From positions 1-64,000 of the forward strand of contig NZ_PVWK01000017.1 of NCBI RefSeq assembly GCF_003003795.1: a stretch of 64,000 nucleotides of DNA, written 5' to 3'. Numbering within the stretch: the first letter of the stretch is position 1; the number at the start of each line of letters is the position of its first letter. Below the pieces are notes generated by a model, which saw only the letters and a program-made list of their open reading frames with translations, made no database searches and had not been told where the DNA came from. Both the position numbers and the translations under genes were made by a program. This DNA comes from Stenomitos frigidus ULC18 (lineage in GTDB: Bacteria > Cyanobacteriota > Cyanobacteriia > Leptolyngbyales > Leptolyngbyaceae). Below, in pieces: positions 57,338 to 64,000 of the stretch.

Positions 57338-58843
57338 ATGCAGGAAGAACTCAGTATTCTGATACAAGCCCGGTACCCCCTCGTCTACATGGTGACATCT
57401 GAGGAAGAGCGGGCTGAACAGACAATCGTAACCATTTCTCAGAGCAAGCCTCAACGACGTGTGTTCATCTGGACAGTCACACACGGCATTATCGAATACG
57501 GTCAGCCCCGTAATGTGGCTCAGCACAATACGGTTTCGCCTGAAGCAGCTATCGAGTGGGTCATTCGGCAGAAAGAAGCAGGCATATTTGTCTTTAAAGA
57601 TATACATCCATTTTATTCTGCCCCCGTAATCCGTTGGTTGCGTGATGCGATCGCTAGTTTTAAGGGCGCCGACAAAGCAATTATTTTGATGTCTCCGGTG
57701 CAGGAGATTCCGATCGAGCTGGAGAAAGAGGTTGCTGTTCTAGATTTTCCCATGCCAGATATGGGCGAACTCAACCACGTGCTCTCGCAGCAGCTTGAGC
57801 AGGTTCGTACTCGACGTATCACTACAGAAGCGAGAGAGAAACTTTTAAAAGCGGCGTTAGGTTTAACACGAGACGAAGCTGAAAAGGTCTATCGCAAAGC
57901 TCAGGTCACAGCGGGTCGTTTAACTGAAGAAGAGGTCGATGTTGTCCTCTCAGAGAAAAAGCAGCTGATTCGTCGCAACGGCATCTTAGAGTACGTTGAA
58001 GAGGATGAGACGATCGATTCTGTGGGTGGCTTGGAAGAGTTGAAGCGTTGGCTGAAGCAGCGTTCTAATGCCTTCACTGAGCGCGCTAGAGAGTATGGGT
58101 TGCCTCAGCCGAAGGGGATGTTGATTCTGGGTGTACCCGGTTGCGGTAAGTCACTCATCGCTAAAACCACATCGCGGCTCTGGGGTTTGCCACTACTACG
58201 ATTGGATATGGGACGTGTCTACGATGGCTCCATGGTTGGTCGCTCCGAAGCCAACCTGCGAGGCGCATTGAAGACAGCGGAATCGATTTCTCCAGCTATT
58301 TTGTTTATTGATGAGATGGACAAGGCGTTCGCAGGCAGCACAGGTTCAGCGGATTCTGATGGCGGTACGTCTAGCCGAATTTTTGGTTCCTTCCTGACAT
58401 GGATGCAAGAGAAGTCTTCGCCTGTCTTTGTGATGGCGACTGCAAACAGAGTTGAGCGCCTACCAGGGGAGTTCCTCCGCAAAGGACGTTTCGACGAAAT
58501 CTTCTTTGTTGATCTGCCAAACAGTGAAGAGCGTAAAGAGATCTTTAAGATTCATCTTTCCAAGCGTCGGCGCGAGATTGCACGTTTTGATTTAGACCAG
58601 TTAGCGAATGTGTGCGACGGCTTTTCAGGAGCCGAGATTGAGCAAGCACTGGTAGCAGCCATGTACGAGGCTTTTGCCCAGGATCGAGAATTTACTCAGC
58701 TGGACATTATTGCTGCTATCAAGTCAACATTGCCGCTATCTAAGACAATGACCGAGCAGGTAACTGCCCTTAGGGACTGGGCAAGGCAGCGCGCGCGACC
58801 TGCAGCGTCCTCAGTTGCTGAATATCAGCGACTTGAGTTCTAA
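57338..58843 (+). CDS. ycf46: AAA+ ATPase Ycf46
   Basis: 501 aa. N-terminal half (about 1-220) is the Ycf46-specific part (RYPLVYMVTSEEERAEQ, VFIWTVTHGI). The C-terminal AAA module has Walker A GVPGCGKS (265-272), Walker B ILFIDEMDKAF (321-331), RVERLPGEFLRKGRFDEIFF (sensor/Arg-finger region) and AEIEQALVAAMYEA. Ycf46 is conserved in cyanobacteria and red-algal plastids and has been connected with CO2 utilisation in Synechocystis; the substrate is unknown. ATG start 101 bp after the RHH gene; ycf35 follows in the same direction. Confidence 0.95.
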   Translation: MQEELSILIQARYPLVYMVTSEEERAEQTIVTISQSKPQRRVFIWTVTHGIIEYGQPRNVAQHNTVSPEAAIEWVIRQKEAGIFVFKDIHPFYSAPVIRWLRDAIASFKGADKAIILMSPVQEIPIELEKEVAVLDFPMPDMGELNHVLSQQLEQVRTRRITTEAREKLLKAALGLTRDEAEKVYRKAQVTAGRLTEEEVDVVLSEKKQLIRRNGILEYVEEDETIDSVGGLEELKRWLKQRSNAFTERAREYGLPQPKGMLILGVPGCGKSLIAKTTSRLWGLPLLRLDMGRVYDGSMVGRSEANLRGALKTAESISPAILFIDEMDKAFAGSTGSADSDGGTSSRIFGSFLTWMQEKSSPVFVMATANRVERLPGEFLRKGRFDEIFFVDLPNSEERKEIFKIHLSKRRREIARFDLDQLANVCDGFSGAEIEQALVAAMYEAFAQDREFTQLDIIAAIKSTLPLSKTMTEQVTALRDWARQRARPAASSVAEYQRLEF

Positions 58844-58974
58844 AAGCTTTCTCCTGCTCCCAACAGGAGGAAAGGCTAGCATTTTGCTAGCAGCTGACCC
58901 AAAAGCTAACAGCTATCGCTATTAGCTCCTGACCACTAAACGTTGTTCTCAACTCTCCACAGGAGGAAACTCAA

Positions 58975-59328
58975 ATGTCTCACTTTAGCACTCTGCGTAC
59001 CAAGATTACTGATGCCGAAATCCTGAAGGCTTCTCTCCGTGATCTAGGTATCTCGGTGAAGACGGATGCTGATGTTCGTGGCTATAACGGTCAACGCGTC
59101 CGTTCGGACATCGTTGCCATTCTAGAAGGCGAATACGATCTGGGCTGGTCTCGCAATACTGATGGTTCTTTTGACCTGATTGCTGACCTCTGGGGCGTTG
59201 CTAAAAAGCACAACCAGACTGAGCTGATCAACTCCATCAACCAGAAGTATGCAGTGAACAAGACCCTGTCTGAAGTCAAGCGTCCTGGTCTGCAAAACGC
59301 AAACGTCAAACTGGTACTACAAAAGTAG
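58975..59328 (+). CDS. ycf35: Ycf35 / DUF1257 protein
   Basis: 117-residue soluble protein: MSHFSTLRTKITDAEILKAS, VRGYNGQRVRSDIVAILEGE, YDLGWSRNTDGSFDLIADLW. It is the cyanobacterial and plastid DUF1257 family, of unknown function. A strong AGGAGGAAAC ribosome binding site sits before the ATG. A second AACAGGAGGAAAGG near 58858 follows ycf46. Likely in one transcription unit with the RHH gene and ycf46, ending at the terminator at 59353. Confidence 0.95.
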   Translation: MSHFSTLRTKITDAEILKASLRDLGISVKTDADVRGYNGQRVRSDIVAILEGEYDLGWSRNTDGSFDLIADLWGVAKKHNQTELINSINQKYAVNKTLSEVKRPGLQNANVKLVLQK

Positions 59329-59352
59329 TTTCCTTTCGCGTTCCCAAACTAG

Positions 59353-59388
59353 CGGGTTAACCCTTCCCTGGTTAGCCCGTTTTTTTTT
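59353..59388 (+). terminator. Terminator of ycf35
   Basis: CGGGTTAACC pairs with GGTTAGCCCG (one G-T pair) over a 7-nt loop, followed by T9, 24 nt beyond the ycf35 stop codon. The best intrinsic terminator in this part of the window. Confidence 0.9.
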
Positions 59389-59501
59389 GCTTGAGATTGT
59401 CTGTTGAAGCCTATTTGTTTAAGCGTAATATTGATCGCAAACAGACTAAGCGGTCGTTGATCAAACGTCTAAAATTCTTTTTTAAGCGCCATGCTTTTGC
59501 T

Positions 59502-60377
59502 ATGAACCCGATTCCTTTAGATCTTGATCAACAAATCAGACAATTATTGCGCCACTGTGGTCAGTATGCCAAGCAAATGGCAGCGAGTCAGTTTGAGGTT
59601 TTTGAGAAGGGGCCAGATGACTATGTGACCAGCATCGATTCGGCGCTGGATCAAAAGCTGTCGACTGCGTTTACGATGATGTTCCCTGACGATGGGGTTA
59701 TTACAGAAGAGAGCGCACAGTCCCGTCAAAAGTTTCATGATCGCTATCGTCGGCTGTGGTGCATCGATCCGATCGATGGGACAGAAGATTTTATCCATCG
59801 TCGGCGTGATTATGCTGTGATGGTAGGTTTATTGCAAAACCATCAGCCGATCGCCGGTTGGTTGTACGCACCAGCCTATGACCAGATGTATTATGGTGGA
59901 CCCGATTGGGGCTTGTTTCAGACCACTGCCGAGGCCGTACCTGAACCGCTAGCAGTAATTGAGCCAGCGCCACCGACCGCTGGATTTTGCCCAGTATTAA
60001 TTGGTCATCGCGACCAGTCGCGGTTTGGCAGCGCGATCGCCCGCTTGATTCCAGAGGCTCAGTTTTACTCTTTAGGAAGCTTTGGACTTAAAGTGGTTGA
60101 TGTTATTTTAGGACGAGCCGGTCTTTACCTTTATTTCAATGGTCGGGTGAAGCTCTGGGATACCGTGGGTCCCCTGGCCTTAGCAAGATCTGCCGGACTG
60201 GTCTGCTGTGATTTAGAGGGGCGATCGCTCGGCTTCTCATCCGATGACTTAGATGCCGATACACTCGCACACAAACAGCCGATTTTGGTTGGTTGGCCTC
60301 ATTATGTTGAAGCGTTACGCCCCAAACTCAAAGCCGCTGTTGAAGCAGTGATGCAAAACTTAGAACCGTTGGTCTAG
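59502..60377 (+). CDS. Inositol monophosphatase family / CysQ-like phosphatase
   Basis: 291 aa from ATG 59502 (MNPIPLDLDQQIRQLLRHCG); a frame open from 59391 overlaps the terminator of ycf35. Metal sites are present: DDYVTSIDSALDQ, the Glu pair in ITEES (near 70), DPIDGTEDF (89-97, Asp89 and Asp92), and the C-terminal WDTVGPLALARSAG. These Mg-dependent enzymes hydrolyse inositol phosphates or 3'-phosphoadenosine 5'-phosphate (CysQ). Which substrate applies cannot be told from motifs. Confidence 0.88.
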   Translation: MNPIPLDLDQQIRQLLRHCGQYAKQMAASQFEVFEKGPDDYVTSIDSALDQKLSTAFTMMFPDDGVITEESAQSRQKFHDRYRRLWCIDPIDGTEDFIHRRRDYAVMVGLLQNHQPIAGWLYAPAYDQMYYGGPDWGLFQTTAEAVPEPLAVIEPAPPTAGFCPVLIGHRDQSRFGSAIARLIPEAQFYSLGSFGLKVVDVILGRAGLYLYFNGRVKLWDTVGPLALARSAGLVCCDLEGRSLGFSSDDLDADTLAHKQPILVGWPHYVEALRPKLKAAVEAVMQNLEPLV

Positions 60378-60731
60378 AGAAAAGATTGCTAATGCTTTGT
60401 AGGATGGATTTGCTTAACGTGTACCATGCCCGTATGAATGCTCAGTGAGGCGATCGATCGCAGGCTCAAGTTAGCTGTTGTCCTCCTTAGGCATGGCTTT
60501 GCTTCTCTTATCGTTGGGCTAACGTTAAGACAGACTACAAGTGCGGTTCAAAGCTTGCTACTATCTTGAACATTACGCAAAACCTGCCGTTGACTTAAAG
60601 AATCCGTAAATTCTCCCTCAAGGAAGGTTCGAATCTCCTGCCATGATGGTGTTGGGACAAGCTCTTTTCGGAATGGGTCTTTCTTGTTCTGTTGTTCCCT
60701 GTTCAGCCTCAACTTTATTTCACGGATTTTC
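60378..60731. other. 354-bp intergenic region upstream of the Crp/Fnr gene
   Basis: No gene. A GGTTCGAATCTCC stretch at 60626-60638 resembles a tRNA T-loop, but no matching arms exist. The promoter of the Crp/Fnr gene should be here; no clear elements were recognised. Confidence 0.5.
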
Positions 60732-61421
60732 ATGCAGATCGAAGCGTTTAGTGAACTCTTCCCCCTTTTAACCGCAGCCAATCCAGAGACTTTGGAGTGG
60801 CTCCTGTCAGTCGCTGTTGAACACGAATACCCTGCCAATCGGGCTGTTTTAATGGAAGATGCGTGGGGCAACGCCGTCTACTTTGTAGTTTCTGGTTGGG
60901 TTAAGGTGCGACGCCTCTCTGGCTCCGGTGAAGATGTCGTAACATTGGCAGTACTGGGACGGGGAGATTTTTTTGGCGAAATGGCAATTCTGGACGAGTC
61001 GCCGCGATCGACCGATGTCATTGCGCTCTCTGCGGTAAAGCTGATTAGCATTTCGGCGCAGCGGTTTATTCAAACCTTGTTCAAAGACCCACAGCTGCAC
61101 CACCGTATGCTCCAATTGATGGTGAGACGGCTGCGGCAGACTAACCTCCGCTTTCAGTTACGGCACCAACCGCCAGCTGTTAAATTAGCTAATACTCTGG
61201 TTGCCCTGGGAGAAAATTACGGTCAGGACTCGCAGCAAGGCGTAGAAATTTTTAACATTCCCTTCAAAGATCTAGCAGATGTCACTGATATTGGCGTTGA
61301 AGAAACCGCCAAGATTATGGAAAAGCTAGACAGTAAAGGCTGGATTAAAATTGATGCCGCCAGTCATACAGTCTGCCTGGTAAATCTAAAGCAACTGACC
61401 CATTTAGCAGGAAAGGTCTAG
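60732..61421 (+). CDS. Crp/Fnr family transcriptional regulator
   Basis: 229 aa from ATG 60732 (MQIEAFSELFPLLTAANPET); 16 in-frame codons upstream are probably not translated. The cyclic-nucleotide-binding fold contains GWVKVRRLSGSGEDVVTLAVL and the phosphate-binding cassette FFGEMAILDESPRSTDVIAL, with the Glu and Arg-Ser that cAMP-binding members use. A helical linker (LHHRMLQLMVRRLRQTNLRF) leads to a winged HTH (IPFKDLADVTDIGVEETAKI). Could respond to cAMP; it is not NtcA, as judged from its recognition helix. Confidence 0.9.
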   Translation: MQIEAFSELFPLLTAANPETLEWLLSVAVEHEYPANRAVLMEDAWGNAVYFVVSGWVKVRRLSGSGEDVVTLAVLGRGDFFGEMAILDESPRSTDVIALSAVKLISISAQRFIQTLFKDPQLHHRMLQLMVRRLRQTNLRFQLRHQPPAVKLANTLVALGENYGQDSQQGVEIFNIPFKDLADVTDIGVEETAKIMEKLDSKGWIKIDAASHTVCLVNLKQLTHLAGKV

Positions 61422-61862
61422 CGTTAAAACAGATACAGCGAAGCCTCGGAGCGGGCTAGTATGATGTGTGCCAATCTGTCAAAGCTGACGTAGCATAGCT
61501 GTTGCTACAAAGCTGAGGATATGGGGATCAAAGGAGGAGTGGGTGCCCCCAACCAGGGGTTTCACCCCTGCACCCCATCCTAACGAGTACCGCTATGGCT
61601 ATAGATGCTGCATGACGCTTACAGTTTGCGTTTCTCGACATGACGAAGCAACGCGTTGTGGAGGAAAACAAACTGGTATCGCTTCGTCTGAACTGCTAAA
61701 ACCGATTAGAATGCTTACCTTGGACAGCGTTTAGGCTAACAGCTTCTAGCAATGCTTGTGTATAGCCTCTAGCAAGCTTAAGAGCAAAAGTCGATCCGGC
61801 CAAGTGAGGATCACACTGGTGCTGGTCGCCCATCTGTTTGTTAGTCAGGAGCAAGATTAGGC
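61422..61862. other. 441-bp intergenic region with a GGGGTT hairpin
   Basis: Contains an imperfect inverted repeat, GGGTGCCCCC...AACCAGGGG-TTTCA-CCCCTGCACCCC (about 61540-61576), which resembles a repeat seen in other cyanobacterial genomes. No gene recognised. Confidence 0.5.
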
Positions 61863-63731
61863 ATGAATCGAGAAGAGTTGGAGTCAACCGCTCAGGTAGA
61901 CCATTTGCAACGACTGGAAACCGATGTGAAGCGAGAGGCTGCTTCAACGACATTGCCCGTGCTGGCGTCACTCCAGTTTCGCTACCAGGTTGCTATGCCA
62001 GAGCCGAAAACGCACTTGTTTGACGTGTGTTTGCACCTTAAAGGTTGGCAGCAGGGGACACTGTCTTTGCTCGACCTAAAAATGCCAGTTTGGACACCGG
62101 GGTCTTACTTGGTGCGAGAGTATGCCAGGCATTTACAGGACTTTTCGACAGTGGCTGACGATCGCCCCGAAACACCTTTACCTTGGCGCAAGCTCAGCAA
62201 AAATCACTGGCAGATCGATCGGCAGGGGCACGAGTCGTTGATCGTGCGCTATCGCATTTATGCCAACGAACTCTCCGTGCGTACGAATCATCTTGATAGT
62301 ACTCATGGGTATTTTAATGGGGCAGCTTTGTTTTTCTACGTGCCGGGGTATGAGCAGCAATCAGTGTCGGTCACGATTGTTCCTCCCTCTGGATGGCAGG
62401 TGTCAACGCCCTTGCCGACGCTAGAAGGACAGACGAACACATTTGAAGCAGCCGATTTTGATACGCTGGTGGATAGCCCGTTTGAAATTGGTTATCACTC
62501 GGTATACAACTTCACAGCACTGGATAAACCACATCAACTGGCCATCTGGGGAGACGGCAATCTAGAACCAGAGCGCCTGATTGCAGATATCCAAAAGCTG
62601 ATTCAAGTGGAGGCAGATCTGTTTGGCGGGTTGCCGTACGATCGCTACCTGTTTTTACTGCACCTGTCATCTCAGGGCTTTGGTGGACTGGAGCACAAGT
62701 CTTCTTGTTCGTTGATTTATCAGCGCTTTGGGTTTCGTAGCAAGGATAAATACGATCGTTTCATCCAGTTAGTCGCGCATGAGTTCTTTCATCTCTGGAA
62801 TGTGAAGCGGATTCGCCCGAAAGCGCTGGAAGTCTTTGACTATGAGCAAGAGAACTACACGCCTTCGTTATGGTTTAGCGAGGGCATGACCAGTTTTTAT
62901 GATCTGGTGATTCCTTATCGAGCAGGCATTTACGATCTGCGAACGTATCTGGTGGCGCTCAATCGAGAAATTACGCGCTTTCAGATGACACCGGGCCGCA
63001 AGGTGCAGCCGTTAAGCGAGTCGAGTTTTGATGCCTGGATTAAGCTCTATCGAGCCGATGCGAATAGCCCCAACTCTCAGATGTCTTATTATCTCAAGGG
63101 CGAGATGGTGGCGCTATTGCTGGATCTGCTGATTCGTGAGCGCCATCGTAATCGGCGATCGCTCGATGACGTGATGCGACAACTGTGGGAACAGTTTGGC
63201 AAGCCCGAAGTGGGCTTTACACCAGCACAACTTCAGCAGGTAATTGAAACCGTTGCCGAAACCGATTTATCAGACTTCTGGCAGCACTGTTTACATAGCA
63301 CCGATGACCTTCCGTTTGATGACTATCTCAATCCGTTTGGGCTGCGCCTGCTGGCAGATGGTGGCTTAGAAGATGGCGTCCCGTTCCTGGGTCTGACGGT
63401 AAAAACAGAAGCTGGACGGGAAGTGGTGAAATTTGTTGAGACGGCGTCGCCTGCCCAGCAAGGAGGGATTGATGCAGGCGATGAACTTCTGGCAATGAAC
63501 GGGTTGCGGGTGAGCGCTGACCAACTGACTGAGCGCCTGAGAGACTTTCGAGGGGGCGATCGCTTACAGCTCTCCTTTTTCCATCAGGATGAATTGCGTT
63601 CCTCTATAGTGACCTTGGCAGAACCACGCTTGACTCGTTTCCAGGTGATTCCAGTAGAGCGCCCCTCCCACAGCCAGGAGCAAAACTTTCTGGGCTGGCT
63701 AGGCATGCCTCTCGCATCGATTAGAGGGTAA
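61863..63731 (+). CDS. M61 family glycyl aminopeptidase-like metallopeptidase with PDZ
   Basis: 622 aa. N-terminal beta-rich domain (LPVLASLQFRYQVAMPEPKT ...), then a thermolysin-like catalytic part with HEFFHLWNVKRI (zinc ligands His306 and His310, Glu307) and WFSEGMTSFYD carrying the third ligand Glu. A C-terminal PDZ domain (about 520-600; VPFLGLTVKTEAGREVVKFV, GGIDAGDELLAMNGLRVSAD) is typical of M61 enzymes. No signal peptide is evident, so it is probably cytosolic. ATG start. Confidence 0.93.
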   Translation: MNREELESTAQVDHLQRLETDVKREAASTTLPVLASLQFRYQVAMPEPKTHLFDVCLHLKGWQQGTLSLLDLKMPVWTPGSYLVREYARHLQDFSTVADDRPETPLPWRKLSKNHWQIDRQGHESLIVRYRIYANELSVRTNHLDSTHGYFNGAALFFYVPGYEQQSVSVTIVPPSGWQVSTPLPTLEGQTNTFEAADFDTLVDSPFEIGYHSVYNFTALDKPHQLAIWGDGNLEPERLIADIQKLIQVEADLFGGLPYDRYLFLLHLSSQGFGGLEHKSSCSLIYQRFGFRSKDKYDRFIQLVAHEFFHLWNVKRIRPKALEVFDYEQENYTPSLWFSEGMTSFYDLVIPYRAGIYDLRTYLVALNREITRFQMTPGRKVQPLSESSFDAWIKLYRADANSPNSQMSYYLKGEMVALLLDLLIRERHRNRRSLDDVMRQLWEQFGKPEVGFTPAQLQQVIETVAETDLSDFWQHCLHSTDDLPFDDYLNPFGLRLLADGGLEDGVPFLGLTVKTEAGREVVKFVETASPAQQGGIDAGDELLAMNGLRVSADQLTERLRDFRGGDRLQLSFFHQDELRSSIVTLAEPRLTRFQVIPVERPSHSQEQNFLGWLGMPLASIRG

Positions 63732-64000
63732 GGACTTGTTAAAAAATAACTGCATACTTTTGGATTAGCGATCAGCTATCAGCTCTTCTCTAACGGCTGA
63801 CCGCTGACGGCTGATCGCTACAGTCCACAACATTATTTCTTTAAAGTCCCTAAGGTGATTTCTGAAAAAGATCTATCGCTTTAGGGGCTCAAGATTTCGC
63901 TCCCTTACACAAAATGGACGAGTTGTTGATCACTCGTTTGAATAAGCCACATCGACTGAGTGTGAGCGTCTGGTTCACGCCTGCGAGCAGGATGCTCGAT
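63732..64000. repeat. Terminal segment with heptamer repeats
   Basis: GATCAGCTATCAGCTC and GGCTGACCGCTGACGGCTGA (about 63770-63815) belong to the heptamer family. The last ~150 bp show no gene; one could continue past the window end. Confidence 0.6.

Noticed and set aside
60626-60638. tRNA gene suggested by a T-loop-like GGTTCGAATCTCC
   Set aside because: No paired T-stem, anticodon arm or acceptor stem can be built around it.

Overview
The window is a stretch of cyanobacterial chromosome. The evidence is direct: photosystem II psbX, ycf66, photosynthetic NDH-1 subunit ndhB, Mg-chelatase chlI, ycf46, ycf35, cyanobacteria-restricted families (DUF2555, DUF4079, HetZ, PatU), the cyanobacterial arginine dihydrolase ArgZ/AgrE, and very many HIP1 octamers (GCGATCGC) on both strands. 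A hetZ-patU pair and abundant short repeats suggest a filamentous lineage. PatU is one uninterrupted reading frame, not split into patU5 and patU3 as in Anabaena, so a Leptolyngbya/Oscillatoria-type organism outside the Nostocaceae is my inference. I found no rRNA, tRNA, intact insertion sequence, prophage or CRISPR array.

Layout. 1-7 kb: short TolB-like lipoprotein, ycf66, psbX, yggT, purH, an esterase, DUF2555 and coaBC. 7-15 kb: argZ, sfsA, a J-domain-like protein, an M23 peptidase and topA. 15-25 kb: ndhB with a downstream CbiG-C-like gene, a coiled-coil TerB-C-like protein, a DUF2459 protein, accC, DUF4079, an LRR-protein kinase fusion and a sugar ABC ATPase. 25-37 kb: a large zinc metalloprotease, sppA, then the conserved rimP-nusA-ylxR-infB transcription/translation cluster. 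37-44 kb: CPBP protease, Fe superoxide dismutase, an M16 peptidase pair (one catalytic, one non-catalytic), a TPR protein, an iron-uptake-porin fragment and a CadD-type transporter. 44-51 kb: FkbM-type methyltransferase, bioY-lspA, a cupin, chlI, ruvC and a GNAT enzyme. 51-64 kb: a membrane transglutaminase-like protein, patU-hetZ, an RHH regulator with ycf46 and ycf35, an inositol-phosphatase-like enzyme, a Crp/Fnr regulator and an M61 peptidase.

Most of the window is housekeeping chromosome. The unusual part is the repeat load. A heptamer repeat (CTGACCG and variants, usually with GAGTTTTGAG and GGGAGTGGGGAGT tracts) fills many intergenic gaps and has entered two genes in frame, purH and the ABC ATPase, where it encodes Ser/Gln/Arg-rich peptides. 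A perfect 32-bp palindrome around ACGTTACATGTAACGT has at least two diverged relatives, one of which supplies the stop codon of the LRR-kinase gene. Chains of small hairpins lie near sodB and ruvC.

I see no convincing multi-gene unknown system. The best leads are the hetZ-patU pair, the RHH-ycf46-ycf35 cluster with a near-consensus promoter, the LRR-kinase, a J-domain-like protein with HSD in place of HPD, and the TgpA-like protein without its catalytic Cys and His. Functions are assigned from recalled family motifs, without database searches.
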